The translations under genes and the position numbers were made by a program. Under the pieces are notes generated by a model. That model was given only the letters and a program-made list of their open reading frames with translations. It did not search any database and was not told where the DNA came from. A stretch of 64,000 nucleotides of DNA, from the NCBI RefSeq assembly GCF_004102025.1, contig NZ_CP025228.1, positions 1,674,001-1,738,000 on the forward strand, written 5' to 3'. Positions 31,713 to 39,334 of the stretch are shown one piece after another; the stretch's first letter is position 1; the number at the start of each line of letters is the position of its first letter. This DNA is from Actinomyces qiguomingii. Lineage in GTDB: Bacteria > Actinomycetota > Actinomycetes > Actinomycetales > Actinomycetaceae.

Positions 31713-32052
31713 CCCTTCTGCGGTAATTATGGAAATACAACGTTGCCTTTTTGGCGCGGTCGTGCGCCCCCGGGGGAGGGGGCGTTGCGGTGGCCGGCGT
31801 GAGCGGTGCGAGGGCCGATAGTGCCAATCCCACTCCGGCGGCCCCCGCTTGAAAACCGTCCCCGGGGCGGTTCGGCCGCTTGATCGTCTCTGCGCGGTCA
31901 GGTTTAAACCTAAGCCGTCTGCTGTGGTTTGTCAGGACGAAAGGATGCCCTTTCGGAGCGCGGGATGTGAGTGTATTCACTATTGCGGTCGGGCGTCATA
32001 AAGTGGATCGCGAGCAATGAAGACGTCGTCCAGTGCTGGGCGAGGAGGTCCG
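31713..32052 (+). promoter_or_regulatory. Intergenic region upstream of the 2-oxoacid oxidoreductase operon
   Basis: About 340 bases without a credible gene. Close to acnA, short GC-rich inverted segments (cgccccctccccc-like complement around 31765-31790 and ccgtccccggggcgg at 31856-31870) may form its terminator; no clean U-tract. The operator-like palindrome at 31966-31981 and the strong ribosome site gaggagg at 32042-32048 belong to the downstream operon. A -10-like cataaa lies at 31997-32002. Confidence 0.5.
31966..31981 (+). promoter_or_regulatory. CRP/FNR- or Rex-like palindromic operator
   Basis: The sequence TGTGAgtgtatTCACt matches the CRP-type palindrome TGTGA-N6-TCACA at nine of ten fixed positions and is also close to the Rex operator TGTGAA-N4-TTCACA. 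It lies 71 bases before the first start codon of the operon, near the expected promoter. Both regulators make sense here: CRP/GlxR for carbon supply, Rex for the NADH/NAD ratio. Sequence alone does not separate them. Confidence 0.5.
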
Positions 32053-32685
32053 ATGTTCCAGATCCGTATCCACGGTCGAGGTGGCCAGGGGGTGGTGACT
32101 GCCGCGGACCTGCTGGCATATGCCGCCTTCAAGGAGGACCGTCATGCGCAGGCCTTCCCGTCATTCGGTTCCGAGCGCACGGGTGCGCCGGTGGTCTCCT
32201 ACTGTCGGATTGACACCCGTCCGATCCGCACCCATGCACCTGTGCTGTCCCCGGATGCGGTTATCATCCAGGACCCCACCCTATTGGGCGCGATCAACGT
32301 CTTCGCTGGCCTGCGTAGCGGCGGCTACGCATTGATCAACTCCGCGCGATCCTTTGACGCCTTCGACCTGGACCCGGCCACGGTGGCCGCCGTGCCCCCG
32401 GAACACCGCCTCACTGTTCCGGCAACGGAATTGGCCATGGAACACCTGGGACGCCCCCTGCCCAATGCCGTTCTGCTGGGCGCCTTCACGGCCGTCACCG
32501 ACGTGCTCGGCATCCAGGCCGTGTGTGCCGCCATTGCCGACCGCTTCCCGGGGAGGGTGGGTGAGCGCAATATCGCGGCCGCCCGGGCCGCTCACACGAT
32601 CGTTGCGGACAAGTTGTCCGGCGATCCCCCCGGGGCTCGACTCCGGACCACCTACGACAGTGAGGAGGACGCCGGTGCTGCGTGA
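32053..32685 (+). CDS. porG: 2-oxoacid:acceptor oxidoreductase, gamma subunit (PorG-like)
   Basis: A 210-residue subunit with the POR gamma fold: the opening IRIHGRGGQGVVTAADLLAYAA (phosphate/CoA-side loop), FGSERTGAPVVSYCRID, and PNAVLLGAFTAV. It is the smallest of the four chains that make a pyruvate- or other 2-oxoacid:ferredoxin oxidoreductase, which splits a 2-oxoacid with CoA into acyl-CoA, CO2 and reduced carrier. ATG 32053 follows gaggagg. First gene of the operon and 11 bases overlapped by the alpha gene. Pyruvate is the likeliest substrate but is not proven by sequence. Confidence 0.92.
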   Translation: MFQIRIHGRGGQGVVTAADLLAYAAFKEDRHAQAFPSFGSERTGAPVVSYCRIDTRPIRTHAPVLSPDAVIIQDPTLLGAINVFAGLRSGGYALINSARSFDAFDLDPATVAAVPPEHRLTVPATELAMEHLGRPLPNAVLLGAFTAVTDVLGIQAVCAAIADRFPGRVGERNIAAARAAHTIVADKLSGDPPGARLRTTYDSEEDAGAA

Positions 32686-33883
32686 AATCGAGGGATCCAA
32701 GGCAGTGGCGGCCACCGTGGCCGCCTGTCGCCCGGATGTGATTTGTGCCTACCCCATCTCGCCGCAGACACACATCGTGGAGGAGCTGTCTCGGCTGGTC
32801 AAAGCAGGGCAGTTGCGTAGCGAGTACGTCAATGTCGAATCCGAGTTCGCTGCCCAGTCAGTAGCCATCGGCGCCAGTGCCGCGGGCGCGCGGGCCTACA
32901 CGGCCACCGCCTCCCAGGGACTGTTGTTCATGGTGGAGGCCGTCTACAACGCCTCCGGCCTGGGACTGCCCATTGTCATGACCGTGGCCAACCGGGCCAT
33001 CGGCGCCCCCATCAACATTTGGAACGACCAGTCCGACACCATGAGCCAACGCGATTGCGGCTGGCTTCAGCTATTCGCCGCTGACAACCAGGAGGCCGCT
33101 GACCTGCATGTCCAGGCCTTCCGCATCGCCGAGGAGCTCAGCCTGCCGGTTATGGTCTGCATGGACGGATTCGTCCTCACTCACGCCGTCGAGCGGGTAG
33201 ACGTACCCGAGCAGGAGCAGGTCGATGCCTTCCTTCCCCCGTTCCAGCCCGTCCAAACTCTGGACCCGGAGGACCCCGTAACCATCGGTGCGATGGTGGG
33301 GCCCGAAGCCTTCACGGAGGTCCGCCACCTGGCGCACCGCAAGCAGCAGGCCGCCGTCGCAGTGGTCGAACGCGTGGGGCGGGACTTCGCCGAGGCATTC
33401 GGCAGGGATTCCGGCGGGCTCCTCCACACCTATCGCACGCAGGACGCCGAAACGGTGGTGGTGGCCCTGGGCTCGGTCACCGGGACCCTCAAGGACGTAA
33501 TCGACGTTCTTCGGGACGACGGTGTGGCTGTGGGTCTGGTCTCCCTGACCTCATTCCGGCCCTTCCCGGACGCCGCCATGGCACGTGCACTGGCCGGAGC
33601 CAAACGGGTGGTGAGCTTGGAACGCGCCTTCTCACTGGGGCGCGGCGGCATCGTCGAAGAGGACCTGCGTCGTGTTCTATGGGGCCGCGGCTCCGAGCTC
33701 GTCTTGACCACGGTGGCCGCGGGGCTGGGCGGGCGAGACATCACCGCGGATTCCCTGGCCGAGGTCCTGCGCCGCGCCCATCGCGGTGAACTGGCACCTC
33801 TGGAATTCCTGGACCTGGATGAAAACGCCATCGCCGCCCACCTGGCGGCCCTCGGCCCGCGCACGGAAGGAGCAGCATCATGA
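32675..33883 (+). CDS. porA: 2-oxoacid:acceptor oxidoreductase, alpha subunit (PorA-like)
   Basis: A 402-residue subunit. The pyrimidine-binding domain I (to about 240) opens with EGSKAVAATVAACRPDVICAYPISPQTHIVEEL and contains VNVESEFAAQSVAIGASAAGARAYTATASQG, the typical conserved glutamate and TATAS elements. Domain II has LGSVTGTLKDVIDVLRDDG and SLTSFRPFP. GTG 32675 is preceded by gaggagg at 32662-32668 inside porG, which indicates translational coupling. The YPISPQT motif is that of pyruvate-type enzymes; indolepyruvate enzymes are organised differently (two subunits). Confidence 0.93.
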   Translation: MLREIEGSKAVAATVAACRPDVICAYPISPQTHIVEELSRLVKAGQLRSEYVNVESEFAAQSVAIGASAAGARAYTATASQGLLFMVEAVYNASGLGLPIVMTVANRAIGAPINIWNDQSDTMSQRDCGWLQLFAADNQEAADLHVQAFRIAEELSLPVMVCMDGFVLTHAVERVDVPEQEQVDAFLPPFQPVQTLDPEDPVTIGAMVGPEAFTEVRHLAHRKQQAAVAVVERVGRDFAEAFGRDSGGLLHTYRTQDAETVVVALGSVTGTLKDVIDVLRDDGVAVGLVSLTSFRPFPDAAMARALAGAKRVVSLERAFSLGRGGIVEEDLRRVLWGRGSELVLTTVAAGLGGRDITADSLAEVLRRAHRGELAPLEFLDLDENAIAAHLAALGPRTEGAAS

Positions 33884-35013
33884 CGAAGACGTCATCCACC
33901 TCCACCACCACCCCACCGCCGGTAGCGAACGGCCGAGTGCGCTTCTACCAGGTCGGCTCCTTCGCCGTGGGCAACCGGCTTCTGCCGGAGGTCCACTCCA
34001 TCCAGTCCAGCCGGGAGCGGCATAACGCACTCACTTCCGGCCACCGGGCCTGCCAAGGCTGCGGGGAGGCACTGGGGGCCCGCTACGTGCTCGACGCCGC
34101 CCAGTCGGCAGCCGAGGACGCCGGAGAGCGCGTGGTTACTGTCAACGCCACCGGTTGCTTGGAGGTCTTCTCCTCGCCCTACCCCGAGTCGGCCTGGCGC
34201 CTGCCCTGGCTCCATTCGCTGTTCGGCAATGCCCCCGCCGTAGCCACCGGCGTGGCCGCGGGGCTCAAGGCGAAAGGACGAGACGACATTCGGGTGGTGG
34301 CCCAAGGCGGCGACGGCGGCACCGTAGACATCGGCTTCGGCTGCCTTTCGGGGATGTTCGAGCGCGGCGACGACGTCCTTTACGTCTGCTACGACAACGA
34401 GGCCTATATGAATACCGGCGTTCAGCGCTCGGGTGCCACCCCGCCGGCGGCCCGCACCGCCACCACCCAGGCGGTGGGGGACTCCCCGGGTAACGTGTTC
34501 GGACAGGGCAAGGATGTGCCCCGCATCGCCATGGCCCATGAGATCCCCTATGTGGCCACGGCCACCGTCGCGGACCTGCACGATCTGGAACGTAAGGTCA
34601 CCTACGCCATGAGCCTGCATGGGCCCCGCTACATCCACGTGTTCGTACCCTGCCCGCTGGGCTGGGGATCGCAGTCCTCACATACCGTGCGCATTGCGCG
34701 CCTGGCCGTGGAATCTGGACTGTTCCCCGTCTTCGAGGCCGAGTACGGCGAGGTCACAGGGGCCAGCCCCATACGCCGGCAGGTACCGGTGGAGGACTAC
34801 CTCGTGCTCCAACGCCGCTACGCCCACCTGTTCCGCCCCACCCGGGACGAGGAGACCATTGGTCGCATCCAGGCGATCGCCGACCGCAACATCCGCCGCT
34901 ACGGCCTGGTGGGACGGCCCGACGCGCCCCCGGTTCTCAATGACGCGGCCACCGGCGCCGCCTCGACCCTGGGCGCGCGTGCCGACCTCAACAACGCCCC
35001 CAAGGAGGACTGA
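33880..35013 (+). CDS. porB: 2-oxoacid:acceptor oxidoreductase, beta subunit (PorB-like)
   Basis: A 377-residue TPP-binding subunit. The TPP/Mg motif starts at GDGGT (144-148) and ends at Asn173 in CYDNEAYMNTG. Four cysteines expected to hold the proximal [4Fe-4S] cluster are present: Cys58 and Cys61 (ACQGCG), Cys93 (ATGCLEV) and Cys258 (FVPCPLGW). An N-terminal extension of about 20 Thr/Ser/Pro residues precedes the core. ATG 33880 overlaps the porA stop (ATGA). All catalytic elements look intact, so the enzyme should be active. Confidence 0.94.
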   Translation: MTKTSSTSTTTPPPVANGRVRFYQVGSFAVGNRLLPEVHSIQSSRERHNALTSGHRACQGCGEALGARYVLDAAQSAAEDAGERVVTVNATGCLEVFSSPYPESAWRLPWLHSLFGNAPAVATGVAAGLKAKGRDDIRVVAQGGDGGTVDIGFGCLSGMFERGDDVLYVCYDNEAYMNTGVQRSGATPPAARTATTQAVGDSPGNVFGQGKDVPRIAMAHEIPYVATATVADLHDLERKVTYAMSLHGPRYIHVFVPCPLGWGSQSSHTVRIARLAVESGLFPVFEAEYGEVTGASPIRRQVPVEDYLVLQRRYAHLFRPTRDEETIGRIQAIADRNIRRYGLVGRPDAPPVLNDAATGAASTLGARADLNNAPKED

Positions 35014-35014
35014 C

Positions 35015-36712
35015 ATGCCCACCACCTCCACGCCTGAACCAGCACCCGGCAACGCCGTAAGGACTCCTCCCTTCGCCATCACCCTGGCAATGGGCTCATC
35101 CTTGGAGAACAAGACCGGCGCCTGGCGGGTGGAGCGACCTGTGTATCGCGACTTCCTGCCACCCTGCAACGACGCCTGTCCCGCCGGAGAGAATGTCCAG
35201 AAATGGCTTTACGACGCCGAGGACGGCTCCTACGAGCGGGCCTGGCGCACCATCATGCGGGACAACCCGCTGCCGGCGGTCATGGGGCGGGTGTGCTACC
35301 ACCCCTGCCAGACCGCCTGCAACCGCGGCCAGGTGGACGAGGCCGTCGGCATCAACGCCGTCGAACGCTTCCTCGGCGACGAGGCGCTGCGCCAAGGGTG
35401 GGTGCCCGACCCGTGCGCGCCGGATACCGGCAAGCATGTGCTCGTGATCGGGGCCGGCCCGGCCGGCCTGAGCGCCGCCTACCAGCTGCGCCGCCGTGGC
35501 CACGCCGTCACCATTCGCGACGCCGCCCCCAAGGCGGGCGGAATGATGCGCTACGGCATCCCCGCCTACCGTCTGCCCCGCGATGTGCTCGATGCGGAGA
35601 TAGCACGCATCGAGGCCATGGGGGTCCGCTTCGTACTGGACAGCAAGGTGGACCGCATTGCGCCGGATCTGGACTCCGGCGAGTTCGACGCCGTCTTCCT
35701 GGCCATCGGCGCCCAGGTTGGGCGACGCGCCTATATTCCGGCGGGTGATACCGCCCGTATCCTTGATGCCGTCACCATGCTCAAGGACGTGGAGGACGGT
35801 CATCAGGCCGATGGCAGCGCCGCAGATGATCAGCTCATGCTGGGAAGGCGCGTGGTGGTTTACGGAGGCGGCAACACCGCCGTCGACGCCGCTCGCACCG
35901 CCAAGCGTCTGGGCGCCGAGGAGGCGATCATCGTCTACCGGCGCACCCGTGAACGCATGCCCGCACATGACTCCGAGGTGGTTGAGGCCCTGGAAGAGGG
36001 CATCCAAATGCGATGGTTGTCCACCGTCCAGCACGCCGATGCAGGCAATCTGCGCATCGAGAAGATGGAGCTGGACGAGACGGGCTTCCCGCAGCCCACC
36101 GGTCAGTTCGAGGACCTGGAGGCGGACTCCCTGGTCCTGGCCCTGGGGCAGGAATCGGACCTGAGCCTGGTCGACGGGGTGGAGGGCCTGACCATCGAGG
36201 ACGGTGTGGTACAGGTCGATGAGCAGTTCATGACCGGCCATCCGGGTCTGTTCGCCGGCGGAGATATGGTGCCCTCCCAGCGCACCGTCACTGTGGGCAT
36301 CGGACACGGCAAGCAGGCTGCTCGCACCATCGATGCCTACCTGCGCGGCGAGGTCTACCAGCACCCGGAGCGCCACCGGCTCGCCGACATCGGTGCCATC
36401 AACTCCTGGTACTACTCCGACGCGCCCCAGCAGGTGCGCGAGCGCCTGGAGGGGGCACGCCGCTCCCAGACTTTCGACGAGGTGGTCCAGGGACTGGACG
36501 CGGACGACGCCCTGTTCGAGGCGCGGCGCTGCATGAGCTGCGGCAACTGCTTCGAGTGCGACAACTGCTTCGGGGTGTGCCCGGACAACGCCGTTATCAA
36601 GTTGGAGCCCGGCAAGCGCTACGCCTTCAACTACGACTACTGCAAGGGCTGTGGTATCTGCGTGGAGGAGTGCCCCTGCGGTGCCATCGAGATGGTGCCG
36701 GAGATGAGTTGA
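35015..36712 (+). CDS. GltD-like NAD(P)/FAD oxidoreductase fused to PorD-type 2[4Fe-4S] ferredoxin domain
   Basis: A 565-residue protein. Residues 50-105 hold the GltD-type cysteines (Cys51, Cys55, Cys94, Cys98, Cys102). Residues 140-470 form the two-Rossmann flavoprotein: FAD loop GAGPAG 146-151, NAD(P) loop GGGNTAVDAAR near 290, and a late FAGGD FAD-contact. The last 65 residues are a ferredoxin: CMSCGNC-x2-CDNC-x3-CP, then YCKGCGIC-x3-CPCGAI, as in the POR delta subunit. It therefore replaces the separate delta chain and adds a route from the iron-sulfur chain to NAD(P). ATG 35015 follows aaggagg. Direction in the cell (NAD(P)H formation or pyruvate synthesis) is not readable. Confidence 0.92.
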   Translation: MPTTSTPEPAPGNAVRTPPFAITLAMGSSLENKTGAWRVERPVYRDFLPPCNDACPAGENVQKWLYDAEDGSYERAWRTIMRDNPLPAVMGRVCYHPCQTACNRGQVDEAVGINAVERFLGDEALRQGWVPDPCAPDTGKHVLVIGAGPAGLSAAYQLRRRGHAVTIRDAAPKAGGMMRYGIPAYRLPRDVLDAEIARIEAMGVRFVLDSKVDRIAPDLDSGEFDAVFLAIGAQVGRRAYIPAGDTARILDAVTMLKDVEDGHQADGSAADDQLMLGRRVVVYGGGNTAVDAARTAKRLGAEEAIIVYRRTRERMPAHDSEVVEALEEGIQMRWLSTVQHADAGNLRIEKMELDETGFPQPTGQFEDLEADSLVLALGQESDLSLVDGVEGLTIEDGVVQVDEQFMTGHPGLFAGGDMVPSQRTVTVGIGHGKQAARTIDAYLRGEVYQHPERHRLADIGAINSWYYSDAPQQVRERLEGARRSQTFDEVVQGLDADDALFEARRCMSCGNCFECDNCFGVCPDNAVIKLEPGKRYAFNYDYCKGCGICVEECPCGAIEMVPEMS

Positions 36713-36733
36713 CGGCGGCCCGCCCATGCTGCG

Positions 36734-36760
36734 ACGGCGGTGCTGCTATTTCACCGCCGT
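36734..36760 (+). terminator. Hairpin after the 2-oxoacid oxidoreductase operon
   Basis: A perfect 9-bp stem pairs acggcggtg (36734-36742) with caccgccgt (36752-36760) around a 9-base loop, 22 bases after the stop of the fused flavoprotein. There is no T-run after it, as is common in actinobacterial terminators. The remaining ~210 bases to the YbaK gene show nothing else convincing. Confidence 0.6.
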
Positions 36761-36973
36761 TAGGCGCCTGTTGAGGCGGTGGGGCTCGTAGAGAGTCGAG
36801 GGGTACCTACAAAGAATATGGTGCTAGCACATTAGCGGCTCTTTCGGTTTTGAAGTGTGGCGGTGCCGGTTCCGTCTAGTGCGGTTGTCTCGAGCGCAGG
36901 TATGCCTGCGGCCAACGGTTGAGGTGCGGTAGGGCGCCGGCGTGGTCGGGAGCCGCAGCGACGCTGGATGTGA

Positions 36974-37564
36974 TCAGGTGGGGGTAACGCCCAGCCCCTC
37001 GATTACCTCGGCGCCAGGCAGGGCCGCTAGCAGTGCCCCGGGTACCAGCAGCTTGGAATGACGCACACCCGCGCCAATGAGCATCGTGTCGCGCGCAGCC
37101 ACCTGCGCGTCGATCAGCAGCCGCCATTCGGAGGGCAGGCCGACCGGGGTGATGCCGCCGTAGGCCATGCCGCTCATCTCCACGGCCTGCTTCATGGGCA
37201 GGAAGGACGCCTTGCGCACGTCGATCAGCTGCTTGACCAGGTGGTTGACGTCGGCGAAGTCGGTGGCCCGCACCACGCAGGCCGCCAAGCGCCGCTCGCC
37301 GGAGCGCTTGCCCGCCACCAGTACGCAGTTCCCGGTGGCCTCGGGGTTCAGTGAGTAGTGTGCGTTCAGGGCATCGGTGTCGGATAGGGCCGGGTCGATC
37401 TCCACCACTTTCGCCTCCTGGGCCAGTTCCCGCCCCTGCGGGGCAGCGGCGAGGGCGCCAAGCACGGCGGCTACGGGCGGGGCGAGCAGATCGGAGCGTT
37501 CCAGGGCGGATTGCCAGCCGAGTGTCTCGGCGAAGACCTCGGCCGGTTCACGCAGCTGGTTCAT
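36974..37564 (-). CDS. ybaK: YbaK/ProX-family aminoacyl-tRNA deacylase
   Basis: A 196-residue single-domain protein. The family core is seen: NCVLVAGKRSGERRLAACVV, the conserved lysine region VRKASFLP near 115-122, GMAYGGITPVGLP, and DTMLIGAGVRHSKLLV. Such proteins hydrolyse mischarged aminoacyl-tRNAs (for example Cys- or Ala-tRNAPro) in trans. The start context ends in MNQLREPAEV at 37564. It is the only minus-strand gene between the oxidoreductase operon and the flavoprotein, so it is probably transcribed alone. Confidence 0.9.
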   Translation of the reverse strand: MNQLREPAEVFAETLGWQSALERSDLLAPPVAAVLGALAAAPQGRELAQEAKVVEIDPALSDTDALNAHYSLNPEATGNCVLVAGKRSGERRLAACVVRATDFADVNHLVKQLIDVRKASFLPMKQAVEMSGMAYGGITPVGLPSEWRLLIDAQVAARDTMLIGAGVRHSKLLVPGALLAALPGAEVIEGLGVTPT

Positions 37565-37747
37565 ACCAAAACAACCCTTCGACTTCGGGTGACGGGCGGG
37601 ACTATTGGGGGACGAATCTACCCGGCGAGTCTACGGTGCGCCGCCCCGCGGTGGTAATGCGCAGCGGGAATGAACCGTGCCATGTGGGGCGTTGCCTGTG
37701 CGACAGGACGGCCGGAGGGCGGCCGCATGAGGACCGAGGAGAAGTAA

Positions 37748-39205
37748 ATGGGCGACACCACCGCCGTCACCGCATCCGGACAGGTTCAGGAGGTCGACCT
37801 TCTCGTCGTCGGAGGAGGCAAAGCGGGCAAATCACTGGCCATGCTGCGTGCCCGCAAGGGAGACGACGTAGTCATGGTCGAGCGGGACAAAGTCGGCGGC
37901 ACCTGCATCAATGTCGCCTGCATCCCCACTAAAACCCTCATAACCTCCGCACGCGTGCTGCATCAGGTGCAGGGTGCCGCCGCCTATGGCGTGGCTCTGC
38001 CCGAGCTTGGTGCCGACGACTCCAGCTCCCGTGACGACACCGCCCTGCTGACCCGCGCCCATATCGACATCTCTGCCCTGCGGGCACGTAAGGAAAGACT
38101 CGTGGGCGGCATGGTGGCAGCCCACGAGACCATGTTCGCCGACTCCGGCATGGACTTCGTGCGCGGCACCGCCCGCTTCGTGGCCCCGCGCACCGTCGAG
38201 ATCACCACTGGCGACGGCGCCGAGCGCCTGGTGCGGGGGCGGCGCGTCCTGATCAACACCGGCACCACCCCGGCCGTCCCCGACATTCCGGGTCTGGCCG
38301 ACGCCCCCTACTGGACCAGTGAGGACCTGCTCACCCTGCCCGAACTGCCCGGGCACTTGCTCATCCTCGGCGGCGGAGTCATCGGTGTGGAGATGGCCTG
38401 CCTGATGAGCATGCTGGGCGTGCCCGTAACTCTGCTCCACTCCGGCGAGCACGTGCTGAACCGGGAGGACGCCGACGTCGCCGCCGAGGTTGCCGCCGGA
38501 CTGGAGACCCTCGGCGTGGAGATCCTCACCGGTGCCCGTGTGAGCGCCGTGCGCTCCTCCGCCCGCTCCGGGCCGGTGGTGGTGCACACCGACGACGGGC
38601 GCGAGGCCACCGGCTCCCACCTGCTTATCGCCCTGGGCCGTACCCCGGTAACCGCTGGCCTGGGGCTGGAGACGGCCGGGGTGGAGCTGACAGAGCGCGG
38701 CTTCGTGCGCGTGGACGACCAACTGCGCACCACCGCCGACGGCGTGTACGCCGCCGGGGACGTGGCCGGCACCCCCATGTTCACCCACGCCTCCTGGAAC
38801 GACTTCCGCGTGTTGCGGGACCTGCTGGACGGCCGCGAGGCTTCGACTGCCGGCCGGATCATCCCCTGGACCGTGTTCACCACCCCCGAGCTCGGGCACG
38901 TCGGCCTCACCGAGGCCCAGGCTCGAGCGGCCGGACACAATGTGCGGGTCGCCAAGACCCCCACCGCGGCCGTGCCCCGCGCCAAGACCCTGGGCGCCAC
39001 CACCGGTTTCTACAAGCTGATCATTGACGCCGACACCGACCGCATCCTCGGCGCCGCGATCATCGGCGAGAGCGCCGGGGAGGTCATCACCGCCGTCCAA
39101 GTGGCCATGCTCGCTGGCATGCCTTTCCAGCAGCTGCGTGACGCCCCCATCTCCCACCCGACCATGGGGGAGGGGCTCAACATAGTCCTGGACTCGCTGG
39201 GCTGA
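37748..39205 (+). CDS. Pyridine-nucleotide-disulfide oxidoreductase (MerA/RclA-like)
   Basis: A 485-residue flavoenzyme. FAD loop GGGKAG at 22-27, redox-active pair Cys53/Cys58 (GTCINVACIPTK), NAD(P) loop LGGGVIGVE near 210, second FAD motif YAAGDVAGTP near 335, and the dimer-interface His in ISHPTMGEG near 473. The CINxACIPTKTL pattern is closest to RclA/MerA-like enzymes rather than to lipoamide dehydrogenase, and no lipoyl protein gene is nearby. There is no extra C-terminal Cys pair, so mercuric reductase is unlikely. It probably reduces a small disulfide, quinone or metal. gaggagaag precedes ATG 37748. Confidence 0.85.
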   Translation: MGDTTAVTASGQVQEVDLLVVGGGKAGKSLAMLRARKGDDVVMVERDKVGGTCINVACIPTKTLITSARVLHQVQGAAAYGVALPELGADDSSSRDDTALLTRAHIDISALRARKERLVGGMVAAHETMFADSGMDFVRGTARFVAPRTVEITTGDGAERLVRGRRVLINTGTTPAVPDIPGLADAPYWTSEDLLTLPELPGHLLILGGGVIGVEMACLMSMLGVPVTLLHSGEHVLNREDADVAAEVAAGLETLGVEILTGARVSAVRSSARSGPVVVHTDDGREATGSHLLIALGRTPVTAGLGLETAGVELTERGFVRVDDQLRTTADGVYAAGDVAGTPMFTHASWNDFRVLRDLLDGREASTAGRIIPWTVFTTPELGHVGLTEAQARAAGHNVRVAKTPTAAVPRAKTLGATTGFYKLIIDADTDRILGAAIIGESAGEVITAVQVAMLAGMPFQQLRDAPISHPTMGEGLNIVLDSLG

Positions 39206-39240
39206 GCCCCGTACCTTAGACCACCGCCCCGTCGGCGCGG

Positions 39241-39281
39241 GTTATCGGCGCGAAGGTGGGGGTTATTGGCGCGAAACTGGG
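39241..39281 (+). repeat. Two partial IS-end-like repeats left of the insertion sequence
   Basis: gttatcggcgcgaaggtggg (39241-39260) and gttattggcgcgaaactggg (from 39262) both resemble the outer 20 bases of the IS terminal repeat at 39335. They have the same orientation as the left end. They look like leftovers of earlier insertions or of end-to-end events. No coding sequence lies between the flavoprotein stop and the IS. Confidence 0.55.
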
Positions 39282-39334
39282 GTTTCGGGCACTTCGGGTT
39301 CGAGGGCTTGGTTCGTGTGGGTGGGTGTTTGAGA

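Noticed and set aside
35096..36727. 543-residue minus-strand frame opposite the fused flavoprotein
   Set aside because: Antisense to a gene with clear cofactor motifs; no family features.
37832..39157. 441-residue minus-strand frame opposite the MerA/RclA-like gene
   Set aside because: Antisense shadow, no domains and no ribosome site.
37748..39205. Mercuric reductase of a mer operon
   Set aside because: No C-terminal Cys pair, no heavy-metal-associated N-domain and no mer neighbours; only the general flavoenzyme family is supported.
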